A stretch of 64,000 nucleotides of DNA from Tenacibaculum singaporense (GCF_003867015.1 NZ_CP032548.1:1431001-1495000), one strand, 5' to 3'. Counted from the first letter of the stretch, positions 37,475 through 45,908 are shown. A program made the numbers and translations. The notes: generated by a model not told the origin, from the letters alone.

Positions 37475-37505
37475 TTGTAGAAACGTATATATAGTTATAC
37501 ATTTG
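37475..37505 (+). promoter_or_regulatory. Promoter of the tRNA cluster
   Basis: TTG at 37475-37477, 20 nt, then TACATTTG at 37498-37505: a full match to the Bacteroidota -33/-7 consensus. It lies 38 bp before the tRNA-Ser gene. Confidence 0.7.
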
Positions 37506-37543
37506 CACTCGCAATTTTTAGTTCACGCTTCGGCAAGAATTAG

Positions 37544-37625
37544 GGAGAGGTGGCAGAGTGGTAATGCAGCAGCCTGCTAAGCTGTCATCCTTCGGGATGC
37601 CCGGGTTCGAATCCCGGTCTCTCCG
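37544..37625 (+). tRNA. tRNA-Ser (anticodon GCT)
   Basis: The acceptor GGAGAGG pairs with TCTCTCC; the anticodon loop CTGCTAA gives GCT, read for Ser AGC/AGT codons. The long variable arm (TCATCCTTCGGGATG) is typical of tRNA-Ser, and the T-loop GGTTCGAATC is present. No CCA is encoded. Confidence 0.95.
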
Positions 37626-37649
37626 CAAAAAAGTTGTAGATGACACCAT

Positions 37650-37724
37650 CGGGGTGTAGCGTAGCCCGGTCATCGCGCCTGCTTTGGGAGCAGGAGGTCG
37701 CAGGTTCGAATCCTGCCACCCCGA
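37650..37724 (+). tRNA. tRNA-Pro (anticodon TGG)
   Basis: The acceptor CGGGGTG pairs with CACCCCG; the anticodon stem CCTGC/GCAGG encloses the loop TTTGGGA, giving TGG. The T-arm reads AGGTTCGAATCCT. It is the second tRNA of the three-gene cluster; no CCA is encoded. Confidence 0.95.
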
Positions 37725-37732
37725 CAAACAAT

Positions 37733-37806
37733 GGTCGCGTAGCTCAGCTGGATAGAGCATCTGCCTTCTAAGCAGACGGTCACAGGTTCGAATCCTGTCG
37801 CGATCA
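37733..37806 (+). tRNA. tRNA-Arg (anticodon TCT), integration target of the downstream element
   Basis: The acceptor GGTCGCG pairs with CGCGATC; the anticodon loop CTTCTAA gives TCT. The 3' end from 37782 (T-arm, acceptor) is duplicated 16,389 bp downstream at 54171, which marks it as the attachment site of the integrated element. The gene itself stays complete at the left junction. Confidence 0.95.
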
Positions 37807-37845
37807 CAATAAGCCTTACTAGAAATAGTGAGGCTTTTTTGTTTT
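37782..37845 (+). repeat. attL: left direct repeat of the integrated element
   Basis: Covers the tRNA-Arg T-arm, acceptor 3' strand and the following terminator hairpin. It matches 54171-54234 at 63 of 64 positions; the difference is G at 37830 versus A at 54219. Confidence 0.92.
37808..37842 (+). terminator. Terminator of the tRNA cluster
   Basis: AAGCCTTACTA-GAAA-TAGTGAGGCTT hairpin with a T run directly after the tRNA-Arg gene. It lies within attL. The attR copy forms a perfectly paired version. Confidence 0.8.
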
Positions 37846-37933
37846 TGTAGGTTTTATGGTGCTTGTAGGAGTATTTCAATACCTTTACTCACATCTTCAT
37901 TTTTATCAATAATATCCTTTTATAGCCCTTTTG

Positions 37934-37979
37934 AGGTGCACATTTAGGAGTACATGCTTTTTTGTTAAGGTGCACATTT
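37934..37979 (+). repeat. Two copies of AGGTGCACATTT upstream of the integrase gene
   Basis: Direct repeats at 37934-37945 and 37968-37979, 34 bp apart, with a weaker GGAGTACATGC between them. The position between attL and the integrase start fits arm-type integrase sites or a regulator site; this is inference. Confidence 0.4.
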
Positions 37980-37996
37980 TTTAAAATATTAAAATA

Positions 37997-39196
37997 ATGA
38001 ATAACAGTAAAATACATATACTATTTTTTATTCAGAAAAACAGAATAAATAAAAGAGGTAATAGTCCTATGAGATGTAGGATAACTTATAATAAACAGAG
38101 AAAAGATTTCTCTACAGGATTATTTATAAACCCCAATTACTGGGATAGCAAAAAACAGAAGCTTTTAAGTAAAGCAGAAAACTCAGAAATTGTAAATACA
38201 CAATTAAGCCTTATTAGTCAAAAGATTAATGAGGCTTTTTTATTACTGCAACTTCAGCAAGATAATTTTGACGTAGATGATATTTATAGTCAATATAAGG
38301 GAGAAAACATCAGAACTGAAAAGACACTTTTAGAGTTGTATGACCTACATAACAATGCAACCAAAGCATTAATAGGTATAGATTTTAATGAAACTTCTTG
38401 GGGGAGATATATCGAAAACAAACGCAAAGTAGCTGAATTTATAAAACATAAATACAAGAGGTCAGATATAAAATTAAACCAGCTTGAACTGAAGTTTATA
38501 AAGGATTTAGAATACTATTTTAAAACTAACAAGAAGTTAAGTCAAGCAACAATTAATAGGAGTTTACAGAGATTAAAAAAGATTATTAATTATGGTATCG
38601 CTGAAAATTACTTAGATAGAAATCCTTTTATTCTACATAAACCTACTAAATATAAAATCAAGCTAGTTTATCTTACTGCAGAGGAGCTAAAAGATATAGA
38701 GGAATACACTTTTATACAACCAAGATTACAACAAGTAAAAGATTTATTTGTTTTTTGTTGTTATACAGGTTTAGCGTATCAAGAAATGTCAATGTTATCA
38801 GAAAAACATATTAAAGTAGGGTTTGATGGCAATAAATGGATTGAAATGTATAGAAAGAAAACTGGGTCTAAAATTTCAGTTCCAATTCTACCAAAAGCCC
38901 AAAAGATTCTTGACAAGTATGACAACTTTTTTCCTAAGATTAGTAATCAAAGGTTTAACTCATATTTAAAAGAAATATTAGAAGTTTTAGGAATAGAGAA
39001 GAAGCTTACTCATCATAATGCAAGAAAAACTTTTGCAACTACTATTTTATTATCAAATGGAGTATCTATGGAGGTTGTATCAGAATTGTTAGGACATTCA
39101 AGATTACAGGTTACGCAAGAACATTATGCTAAAGTTGTAAAGGTCAAGGTAAGTAAGGAAATTAACAGCTTGAAAAATAAGATTGAAAATACCTAG
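37997..39196 (+). CDS. Tyrosine-type site-specific recombinase (integrase)
   Basis: 399 residues. The N-terminal arm-type domain (about 1-90) is typical of Bacteroidota integrases, followed by a SAM-like core-binding domain (about 105-210, ELYDLHNNATKALIGIDFNE) and a catalytic domain. Catalytic residues seen are the Lys in RKKTGSKISVPI, His-x-x-Arg in HHNARKTFATT, the second His in LLGHSRLQVTQEHYAKV and its nucleophile Tyr. The first Arg, expected in TGLRxxE, is Ala here (CYTGLAYQEM), a variant known from some Bacteroidota integrases. It is the first gene of the element, 190 bp from tRNA-Arg, and is expected to carry out its integration and excision. Confidence 0.93.
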   Translation: MNNSKIHILFFIQKNRINKRGNSPMRCRITYNKQRKDFSTGLFINPNYWDSKKQKLLSKAENSEIVNTQLSLISQKINEAFLLLQLQQDNFDVDDIYSQYKGENIRTEKTLLELYDLHNNATKALIGIDFNETSWGRYIENKRKVAEFIKHKYKRSDIKLNQLELKFIKDLEYYFKTNKKLSQATINRSLQRLKKIINYGIAENYLDRNPFILHKPTKYKIKLVYLTAEELKDIEEYTFIQPRLQQVKDLFVFCCYTGLAYQEMSMLSEKHIKVGFDGNKWIEMYRKKTGSKISVPILPKAQKILDKYDNFFPKISNQRFNSYLKEILEVLGIEKKLTHHNARKTFATTILLSNGVSMEVVSELLGHSRLQVTQEHYAKVVKVKVSKEINSLKNKIENT

Positions 39197-39260
39197 TATT
39201 AGGTATTTCTAGTTTTAAAAATCATATTAACTTTATGCCACTAACCTTAAAACTTTTTTA

Positions 39261-40745
39261 ATGAAAAAAATTACTTTTTTAATCCTTCTATTTTCAATAA
39301 GTACCTTTTCTCAAAATATTAGCCAAACACAAGTTGATAGTATAATCAAAAATCATAAAGAGAATGATAAAAGAACAAAATATCAAACTCATATAGATGA
39401 TTACATTAAAACCCATTATAAAGATAAAAACAAAGTTGTTTCAAATACCATATTGGGAAAGAAGCTAAATAAATATTTTAATCAAGCTATATTTGGTAAT
39501 AGTGATATTTCTACAAATTCATCTGCTTTAGGTTTAGCCATTAAGAATAATGAGACTTCAATAAACCTTAATACAATTTTAGCATTAAGTAGCCCGGGAA
39601 AAAATCAATGGTTTTTAAAACCAGGAATTTTTACAGAAGGAAAAAGTTCTCTTTTTAATTTGTATTCTGAAGGTTCTTGGTCTAATAATGTTGGTATAAA
39701 CCTAGGTGTTGTTTATAAGTTTAAAGGAAGTATGTCTTTCTATAGTACATCAAAAACGAAGCATATTGATAATAGAAAATATTTTGTTGATTCTATATTA
39801 AGTCAAAAAAGAAGTTTTGTAAAACTATATCATAAAGTAAATCCTTCAAAAAAAATAGCCGTTTTGGATACTATAGTGTCTATACGTAGAAAGGGAGTAG
39901 TTAATTACGAAAAGTTTGAGTCAATTGTTGAGAAAGGGCATGAAAACCATATTAAAGAAGCTGATTTTGTCGCTTTATTAAAGAGAATAAACTCAAAAGG
40001 AGCAAAATTTGTAAAAGATAGTTTAAGCCTTGTTAACTCTAATTACAAGAACTTTAGTGAATGTAATCAGAAAAACCTTGTTAGTAAAGAATTTCAAGAA
40101 TATGATAATAAGTTTCAAGGTTCAGGTTATTCCTTTAAATGGATAGCTTTTGATAATTCATTTTCAAATCATGTATATAAAATTGATAGTTTAAATATTC
40201 TTAAAGACTTGAATATTGAAGAATTTGATAATAAATTTAAATGGGAAAGTTCAATAAACTATAATTATTTACGCAAAAGGAATTCTCTTGTTTATATTCA
40301 GACAGGTTTTTCTCTTGTTGCTGGGAATTTATTGGATAATAATCTCATACTAAAAACACCTAGATTGAAAAATGATTCAGGAAACCTAATAATAACAGAT
40401 ACAGAAGATAACGAAATTGGAAATTACAATAACTTAAACGATGATAGTTATTTTGGTAATTTTAATTTTTATGGATTATATGCTTTTTCAGGTTATAATA
40501 AAATGGGGTTAAGCTTAAATTTTTCTCATAACTTTTTAATGGGTAATAAAAATGATAATCCTTATTTTCAAAAAAACTTTACATTACTTTTTGGCCCGGT
40601 ATTTAGAGATATAAAAAAAGATGGTGTGAATAAAGTTACTATTGGTATTGAAGCTGGATTTGAAAATGCAATATATAACTCTAAAATATCAGATGACTTT
40701 ATAGCCAGAATAAGAGTTGGAATACCTATAAAGGCGTTATTCTAA
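39261..40745 (+). CDS. Secreted hypothetical protein, probably outer-membrane-associated
   Basis: 494 residues with a signal peptide (MKKITFLILLFSISTFSQ). The remainder is rich in aromatic and polar alternation (IFTEGKSSLFNLYSEGSWSN, VGINLGVVYKFKGSMSFYST), and the C-terminal third (GLYAFSGYNKMGLSLNFSHN to IARIRVGIPIKALF) fits beta-barrel strands ending in Phe. I suspect an outer-membrane beta-barrel-like protein but recognise no family. It begins 65 bp after the integrase stop and is cargo of the element. Confidence 0.65.
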   Translation: MKKITFLILLFSISTFSQNISQTQVDSIIKNHKENDKRTKYQTHIDDYIKTHYKDKNKVVSNTILGKKLNKYFNQAIFGNSDISTNSSALGLAIKNNETSINLNTILALSSPGKNQWFLKPGIFTEGKSSLFNLYSEGSWSNNVGINLGVVYKFKGSMSFYSTSKTKHIDNRKYFVDSILSQKRSFVKLYHKVNPSKKIAVLDTIVSIRRKGVVNYEKFESIVEKGHENHIKEADFVALLKRINSKGAKFVKDSLSLVNSNYKNFSECNQKNLVSKEFQEYDNKFQGSGYSFKWIAFDNSFSNHVYKIDSLNILKDLNIEEFDNKFKWESSINYNYLRKRNSLVYIQTGFSLVAGNLLDNNLILKTPRLKNDSGNLIITDTEDNEIGNYNNLNDDSYFGNFNFYGLYAFSGYNKMGLSLNFSHNFLMGNKNDNPYFQKNFTLLFGPVFRDIKKDGVNKVTIGIEAGFENAIYNSKISDDFIARIRVGIPIKALF

Positions 40746-40822
40746 AATCGTAATCATTTAATAATTAATTTAAAATAAAAACAATAAATTTTTTACCCCC
40801 AACATTAAAGCTTGAAATTAAA

Positions 40823-41176
40823 ATGGAAGAAGAAAAAGCAATTTTTCAAATTGAAGATTGTAACCTTTCTGTATTTGGAATGAATCAATTACTTCTTCTA
40901 GACGATAATAACTCTTTGATTGGATTATTAGAAATTACAGAAACAAAAACAATGTTCTATACTTGGGATAGTATTCCCAAAAGTGAAATAGATGTTGTTA
41001 ATCAAAAGTATAAATCGTTTATACGTCTATTAATGATTAAAGATGCTGAATACTTTAAATATTCAAATATTGAAGATCATCATTTTTCAGAATTTGAAAT
41101 GTGCATTAGCTCTGAAAAGTTCAAAAATAGAATTAATGAGCTAGTAAAAGATATGCAAAAAAGAGTTGTAAACTAA
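40823..41176 (+). CDS. Hypothetical protein
   Basis: 117 residues, acidic, no signal peptide. It has an alpha/beta outline: LSVFGMNQLLLLDDNNSLIG, LLEITETKTMFYTWDSIPKS and a C-terminal helix ELVKDMQKRVV. I do not recognise the family. It follows the large secreted protein by 77 bp and is closed by a terminator, so it ends the first transcription unit of the element. Confidence 0.6.
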   Translation: MEEEKAIFQIEDCNLSVFGMNQLLLLDDNNSLIGLLEITETKTMFYTWDSIPKSEIDVVNQKYKSFIRLLMIKDAEYFKYSNIEDHHFSEFEMCISSEKFKNRINELVKDMQKRVVN

Positions 41177-41215
41177 ATTGATTGTAAAAAGTCAGATAAA
41201 AGTTTATATATCAAA

Positions 41216-41252
41216 CAAGCCCTATAGTTATTTAGCTGTAGGGTTTTTTATG
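41216..41252 (+). terminator. Terminator in the element
   Basis: AAGCCCTATAG-TTATTTAG-CTGTAGGGTTTTTT stem-loop with T run, 40 bp after the stop at 41176. Confidence 0.75.
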
Positions 41253-41364
41253 TGAAAATTATTTTGTTCTGAATTTTGTGTAAAAGTTACATATTTCCCT
41301 TTTAGAATCAAATAGTTTATTATTTTTACAATTGAAACATAAAAATATTAGGTGTTTACTTAAG

Positions 41365-41515
41365 ACAAGCTCCTTAATCAGGAATCCGCCAAATTTCTTT
41401 AGAAATCACAGGAGCAGTACAACAAGTAGATACACACTCAATTCGGGTGTGTTATCTCTGTGCTGTTTGGTGTGGTTTAGGTTCTTGGCGGAGCCTCTGA
41501 TTAGCTGAATAAGTA
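41365..41515 (+). ncRNA. Candidate structured RNA (multi-branched fold)
   Basis: The 410-bp gap 41177-41586 contains a nested set of inverted repeats. TTAATCAG (41374) pairs with CTGATTAG (41497), TCCGCCAA (41385) pairs with TTGGCGGA (41485), and two hairpins lie inside: ATTTC-TTTA-GAAAT (41393-41406) and AGATACACAC...GTGTGTTATCT (41428-41457). This is the outline of a branched RNA of about 150 nt. No known RNA family is recognised, and the strand is assumed from the neighbours. Confidence 0.45.
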
Positions 41516-41586
41516 GGAGAGCACACCTTTTTTATATAACTAACTTTTCTGTTAGCTCTTCCACAGATATTTTAATTAATTAAAAA

Positions 41587-41880
41587 ATGAAAAAGACCTT
41601 TTTAGCTGTTGTGCTAATTTTAAGTTTGTATGGATGTGCAACAACTTCTCTCGTTGATCATAATAAGCAACAAATAGAAAAAGCCAGAAAAATTTGGGTA
41701 GGAGAAACAAAAAAAACTTTAATTCTCAACCTCGGTAAACCTTATGAAACATACTCCGATGGTAGTGATGGAGAAGTATACAGTTATAGGAAATACAATG
41801 GCTTTATAACTTGGGTTACCAATTATTACATAAATAATGAAGGGATTATTTATCATTTAAATGCTAACTCTATTAGGTAG
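41587..41880 (+). CDS. Small lipoprotein, SmpA/BamE-like fold possible
   Basis: 97 residues. The lipobox is in LILSLYGCATT (Cys17). The mature part contains IWVGETKKTLILNLGKPYET and SDGEVYSYRKYNG, a pattern that recalls the BamE/SmpA-like BLIP-fold lipoproteins (GMTKAEVLALLGKP type). It is expected at the inner face of the outer membrane. The overlap with the next frame is short; the following gene starts 4 bp after this stop. As element cargo its role is unknown. Confidence 0.7.
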   Translation: MKKTFLAVVLILSLYGCATTSLVDHNKQQIEKARKIWVGETKKTLILNLGKPYETYSDGSDGEVYSYRKYNGFITWVTNYYINNEGIIYHLNANSIR

Positions 41881-41884
41881 GTAT

Positions 41885-42286
41885 ATGAAATTCAAACAAT
41901 TATTAATCTATTTAATGTTTTCTACTCAAATAATGGCACAGAGTTTTAATGGTGAATACAAAAGTCTTTTAACAAGTTTCAAAAGTGAAATAGATAGTAC
42001 AAGAAACTACAAGGAAAAAGCAGAATTTAATCTTTTAATTTCTAATGAATATATAGTAATTCAAGATATTAGGCTACCTAAAAAACTTCTTATATACAAA
42101 TGTAAAAAGCCATTAAAAAAACTGTTCAATATTTTTATAAAGGAAAGTTGTAATAATGAGCATATGGAAAACAATTCAAAATCTAACATTACATTTTACA
42201 ATAGTAAAAATAAACTTAATCTAATGATATCAGACAAAGAATCTAGTCAAGTTTTCTTTAACCTTATAAAAAACAAACTCAAATAA
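41885..42286 (+). CDS. Secreted hypothetical protein
   Basis: 133 residues from the ATG at 41885 (an upstream ATG at 41861 overlaps the preceding gene and would spoil the signal peptide). The signal sequence is MKFKQLLIYLMFSTQIMAQ. The mature part is small and basic, with a beta-hairpin-like region YIVIQDIRLPKKLLIYKCKK. No family is recognised. It lies 2 bp before the next secreted protein gene, so both are surely co-transcribed. Confidence 0.65.
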   Translation: MKFKQLLIYLMFSTQIMAQSFNGEYKSLLTSFKSEIDSTRNYKEKAEFNLLISNEYIVIQDIRLPKKLLIYKCKKPLKKLFNIFIKESCNNEHMENNSKSNITFYNSKNKLNLMISDKESSQVFFNLIKNKLK

Positions 42287-42288
42287 TT

Positions 42289-42765
42289 ATGAAAAAATAT
42301 TTTACCTTTATTTTCTTAATAGTATCAAATATATCAATAGCTCAGTGTGATGATGTTACTTTTAGTACGAAATCATACCCTCAAACATGTGTTGAGAATA
42401 TTATAAAATGGTATAACATGTCAAGAAGTCAATGGAAACAAGAAATGAATAGATATGACTTTTCTGACACAGGATTTAATAAAGGAGCGCCTTATTATTC
42501 TTCTGGGGTGGGTTTAAATGACGACGGTATACTGTATGTAATAACCAAAGATTTTGACCATATGGAAATTATGAACTTTCCAATTAATAAATGGGATTAC
42601 AAAAGAAATATTTTCGACAATATCATAGAGGAATTAGAACCATTTTTTACAAAGAAAATAGATGGATGGGCTTACTTCCAATTTCAATATACAGACGGTA
42701 ACTCTTATTTATTTGCAGTTTCTCAAAGTAAAAAAATGGATTCAATTTTATTAATGAAAAAATAA
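42289..42765 (+). CDS. Secreted hypothetical protein
   Basis: 158 residues with signal peptide MKKYFTFIFLIVSNISIAQ. The mature domain has an alpha/beta look (YVITKDFDHMEIMNFPINKW, AYFQFQYTDGNSYLFAVSQS) and two Cys residues early on (AQCDDVTF, YPQTCVENI) that may form a disulfide in the periplasm. The family is not recognised. It lies in a run of four small exported cargo proteins (41587-43174). Confidence 0.65.
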   Translation: MKKYFTFIFLIVSNISIAQCDDVTFSTKSYPQTCVENIIKWYNMSRSQWKQEMNRYDFSDTGFNKGAPYYSSGVGLNDDGILYVITKDFDHMEIMNFPINKWDYKRNIFDNIIEELEPFFTKKIDGWAYFQFQYTDGNSYLFAVSQSKKMDSILLMKK

Positions 42766-42784
42766 ATTTTAACCTTAATTAATC

Positions 42785-43174
42785 ATGAAAAAAACAATTA
42801 TTTTAACATTAACAATCATCTCATTATTATCATGTTCATCAAGTGATGAAAACCTAACAAATTCAATAGTTGGAAATTGGAAAATAACAAGTCATTCTGA
42901 TTTATCTACATTGAATGATTGTATTGAACAATCAACACTAAACTTTGGCTCTAATAGTGACTTTACAATTAATTTTTATGAAAAAAATGGAGATAATTGT
43001 GATAGACAAATTTCAACAGGAAATTATAGTGAAACAGGAACTAATGAATATACACTACAATCAGATAGTTTTGGTTCAAATGAAAACGTAACAGTAATAG
43101 TTAATGGGAATAATTTGACTATGAAATCTTCTAACTCTACAACAACAAGAACTATAGGATATCAAAGACAATAA
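42785..43174 (+). CDS. Lipocalin-like lipoprotein
   Basis: 129 residues. The lipobox is in TIISLLSCSSSDE (Cys17). The mature part begins with SIVGNWKITSHSDL, the GxW signature of lipocalin-like domains, followed by short beta strands (STLNFGSNSDFTINFYEKNG, TGNYSETGTNEYTLQSD, NVTVIVNGNNLTMKS). This small lipocalin-like group is widespread in Bacteroidota, with unknown ligands. It is the last of the four exported cargo genes. Confidence 0.75.
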   Translation: MKKTIILTLTIISLLSCSSSDENLTNSIVGNWKITSHSDLSTLNDCIEQSTLNFGSNSDFTINFYEKNGDNCDRQISTGNYSETGTNEYTLQSDSFGSNENVTVIVNGNNLTMKSSNSTTTRTIGYQRQ

Positions 43175-43314
43175 AGAAAAAAATATTTTTTTCAAAATTT
43201 TCAAATCACTTTCACTATCGTAAAAACGTCATAATCTAATATCAACCCTCACTCTTTTTTACCATTGCGGGACACCCCCGTGTTAAATGTTTAATCTTTA
43301 AAATTTAAAAGACT

Positions 43315-43659
43315 ATGGTAAAAATTGTAGATTTTAAGACCTATGAAAGACAAGACGGGTCAGAGTTTAATGTACTAATTGTACAAGGTGGAATTGAAGC
43401 TGTGAAAAGTAAGGAAACAGGAAAAACTTATTTCACAGCAAGAAAAACAAGTGTTCCAAGCACTTTTGATGCTGTTACTTGCGAAAGTTTGATTGGTTCA
43501 GATTTTGGTGGTAGCATTAAAAAAGTTGAAGTAGAACCTTATGAATATACAGTTCCATCAACAGGCGAAATTATTACGCTTACACACAGTTATCAGTATG
43601 TGAGTGAAGAAGAAAGCATTGTGAATAGCAATGTGGTAAGAGAACACGAGGTAATATAA
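43315..43659 (+). CDS. Hypothetical protein of the replication/recombination module
   Basis: 114 residues without signal peptide. The sequence MVKIVDFKTYERQDGSEFNV, YFTARKTSVPSTFDAVTCES and VEVEPYEYTVPSTGEIITLT looks mostly beta and small, consistent with an OB-like or similar fold. Proteins of this type are commonly found in Bacteroidota mobile elements next to a Sak4-like ATPase and a DUF3871 protein, as here. An ssDNA-binding role is plausible but unproven. A hairpin terminator follows it. Confidence 0.65.
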   Translation: MVKIVDFKTYERQDGSEFNVLIVQGGIEAVKSKETGKTYFTARKTSVPSTFDAVTCESLIGSDFGGSIKKVEVEPYEYTVPSTGEIITLTHSYQYVSEEESIVNSNVVREHEVI

Positions 43660-43681
43660 ATTGCTTCATCAGATTATAGTT

Positions 43682-43711
43682 AAGAGCTTCAGAAATGAGG
43701 CTCTTTTTTTA
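43682..43711 (+). terminator. Terminator between the small replication-module protein and the ATPase
   Basis: AAGAGC-TTCAGAAATGAG-GCTCTT hairpin with a T run, 23 bp after the stop at 43659. Confidence 0.7.
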
Positions 43712-43754
43712 TGTCTGTCTATTAAATTAATTATAACACATAATCATAAAAATT

Positions 43755-44639
43755 ATGCAACTACAACAAGCACAAAGACACCAAGTAAAATTAAGATTAG
43801 GATTGTCAGGAGCATCAGGTTTTGGAAAAACTATGAGTGCCTTATTGTTAGCCTATGGAATTACAGAAGATTGGAACAAAATTGCAGTTATTGATACAGA
43901 AAACAACAGCGCAAGTTTATACTCTCATTTAGGTAATTTCAATGTCTTAAACCTTAATGAACCTTATAATCCAGAAAGATATATCCAAGCCATTAAAGTA
44001 TGTGAAAATGCCAATATTGAAGTAATTATTATTGATAGTATTACACACGAATGGAATGGAAAAGGTGGTTGTTTACAACTACACGAACAATTGGGTGGAA
44101 GATTCCAAGATTGGGCAAAAATAACCCCACGTCATAACGCATTTATAGATGCAATTCTTCAATCAAAATGCCACATCATTACAACAGCAAGAAGAAAGAT
44201 AGATTATTCTTTAGACACAGGTAACAACGGAAGAACCAAAGTAGTAAAACACGGAACTAAAGAGATTACTCGTGAAGGATTTGAATATGAACTCACCGTA
44301 AATTTTGAATTGATAAATGATAAGCATTTAGCAAAGGCAAGTAAAGACAGAACAGGCTTATTTATGAATAAACCAGAATTTGTCATTGGTACAGGAACAG
44401 GTAAAAGATTAATTCAATGGTGTAATCAAGGAATTTCAATAGAACAAGCCAAAAAAGAAATTGCTGAATGCACAACAGTTGAGGGTTTAAGACACCTTTA
44501 TCAAAAATATAGCGGATTGCAAAAACAACTACATCAAACCATAGTTGAACGCAAAGAAGCTATTGAAAATATAAGTAGCCAAGTAGTAAAAGATAATCAA
44601 ATTGTAAAATCATCAGAAAATGAAATTAATAGCCAATAA
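43755..44639 (+). CDS. RecA-like P-loop ATPase (phage Sak4-type recombination protein)
   Basis: 294 residues. Walker A is GLSGASGFGKTMSALLLAY (about 20-38), followed by IAVIDTENNSASLYS and Walker B EVIIIDSITHEWNGKGG (about 94-110). The residue pattern ITTARRKIDYSL after it matches sensor elements of RecA/Rad51-core phage ATPases known as Sak4 or phage nucleotide-binding proteins. Such proteins help single-strand annealing in phage recombination. It overlaps the next gene by 20 bp. The tail (about 235-294) is helical and charged. Confidence 0.82.
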   Translation: MQLQQAQRHQVKLRLGLSGASGFGKTMSALLLAYGITEDWNKIAVIDTENNSASLYSHLGNFNVLNLNEPYNPERYIQAIKVCENANIEVIIIDSITHEWNGKGGCLQLHEQLGGRFQDWAKITPRHNAFIDAILQSKCHIITTARRKIDYSLDTGNNGRTKVVKHGTKEITREGFEYELTVNFELINDKHLAKASKDRTGLFMNKPEFVIGTGTGKRLIQWCNQGISIEQAKKEIAECTTVEGLRHLYQKYSGLQKQLHQTIVERKEAIENISSQVVKDNQIVKSSENEINSQ

Positions 44640-45618
44640 CAACCCAACTCAAATGATACAAAACGTATCAGAAATCATTCAGAAGCCATCAAGTAAATTC
44701 ATTGAAGCAAATACATCAGAAGTTACATTAGAACACATTAAAAAGGATTGTATTATTCCTGTTTTTGCAAAGGATAATGAAACTACTATTTCACATTATG
44801 AATTTATCGATGCAACTAAAGAAGTAGCACAATCTTTATTTTCTAATGAAATTTCAAGACCAGCAATAAGGGTTTCTCATCAAATTAAAGGAAGAATTCC
44901 AAGTGCTATTGGTAAACCAGTCAAGGAACTAAAAGACCACGAAAAAACCATTTATTACGAAAGAATGGCTTTTATGATGAAAGTTCCTCAACGGCAAGTA
45001 GTCGTAAATAATCAAATCCTAAATCTCACTATTGGTGGTGTTAGAGCTTACAACCAAGAGAATTTATTCAGTAAAAAATCTATTGAAAAATTCAAAGTTT
45101 TCATTGGGTTTAAAAACACGGTATGCACGAATCTTTGTATCAGTACTGACGGATTGAAATCAGAAATTAGAGTAAGTAGTATTTCAGAATTACAAGAAGC
45201 TATCCATCACCTTATAATGAACTATAATGAAGAAGCACATCTTGGAAATTTAGAAAAACTCTCTAAATATCATTTAAAAGAAAGTGAGTTTGCTCATTTG
45301 GTTGGTAAGATGAAAATGTATCATTTTCTCAATAAAAGAGGTAAGCAAGGTAAGTTTCCTTTGCAATTAACAGATTCGCAAATATCAATAGTTGTCAAAG
45401 ATTATTTTACTGATGATAATTTCAGTAGAAATAAAAATGAAATGATTGACTTATGGAATGTCTACAATTTATTTACAGGAGCTAACAAATCATCCTACAT
45501 AGATAATTGTTTAGAGCGAAATGTCAATGCATACGAGTTTATGCAAAACATCAGTAATTCCATAGAAACTGAAACTTACAACTGGTTTCTTCATAATTAT
45601 AATATAGCTATTTCGTAA
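44620..45618 (+). CDS. DUF3871 family protein
   Basis: 332 residues. The central segment (EISRPAIRVSHQIKGRIPSA, then LTIGGVRAYNQENLFSKKSI and FKNTVCTNLCISTDGLKSEI) is what I recognise as DUF3871, a family found in Bacteroidota mobile elements and phages with no known biochemical role. The start overlaps the upstream ATPase by 20 bp; an alternative ATG is at 44653. Coupled translation with the ATPase is likely, which argues for a joint function in element replication or recombination. Confidence 0.75.
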   Translation: MKLIANNNPTQMIQNVSEIIQKPSSKFIEANTSEVTLEHIKKDCIIPVFAKDNETTISHYEFIDATKEVAQSLFSNEISRPAIRVSHQIKGRIPSAIGKPVKELKDHEKTIYYERMAFMMKVPQRQVVVNNQILNLTIGGVRAYNQENLFSKKSIEKFKVFIGFKNTVCTNLCISTDGLKSEIRVSSISELQEAIHHLIMNYNEEAHLGNLEKLSKYHLKESEFAHLVGKMKMYHFLNKRGKQGKFPLQLTDSQISIVVKDYFTDDNFSRNKNEMIDLWNVYNLFTGANKSSYIDNCLERNVNAYEFMQNISNSIETETYNWFLHNYNIAIS

Positions 45619-45656
45619 AAAAAATAGCGTAGAACCTCATATATAAAAATATCAAA

Positions 45657-45908
45657 ATGAATGATAAAGAATTGGCTGAATTGCTGAAATATAGCAATCC
45701 TAAAGAACTTTATATTGTTACTTGGAACAACTTACTAAAGATATTGTTTTGTCCTTTTAAAGTAAGTGTATTGAATGATGTTGGAGATTTTAAAAAGAAC
45801 CAGATTGTATGGGTTGATGAAGTGAAAGTAACATCGGAACTAAAGACTGTTTATATTATAAAAAACAGAGCTTACTACTATCATCATTTTGATATTATAA
45901 TTGAATAA
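45657..45908 (+). CDS. Small hypothetical protein
   Basis: 83 residues. It contains LYIVTWNNLLKILFCPFKVS and FKKNQIVWVDEVKVTSELKT, a beta-rich, SH3-like outline; KNRAYYYHHFDIIIE closes it. No family is recognised. It lies 38 bp after DUF3871 on the same strand. Confidence 0.6.
   Translation: MNDKELAELLKYSNPKELYIVTWNNLLKILFCPFKVSVLNDVGDFKKNQIVWVDEVKVTSELKTVYIIKNRAYYYHHFDIIIE

Noticed and set aside
37518..37879. Two minus-strand ORFs of 80 and 69 codons across the tRNA cluster
   Set aside because: They lie wholly over three tRNA genes and read the tRNA complement; such ORFs are a well-known annotation artefact.
41365..41515. Retron-type or group II intron RNA
   Set aside because: No reverse transcriptase is encoded in the element, and no intron domain V-like sequence was found.
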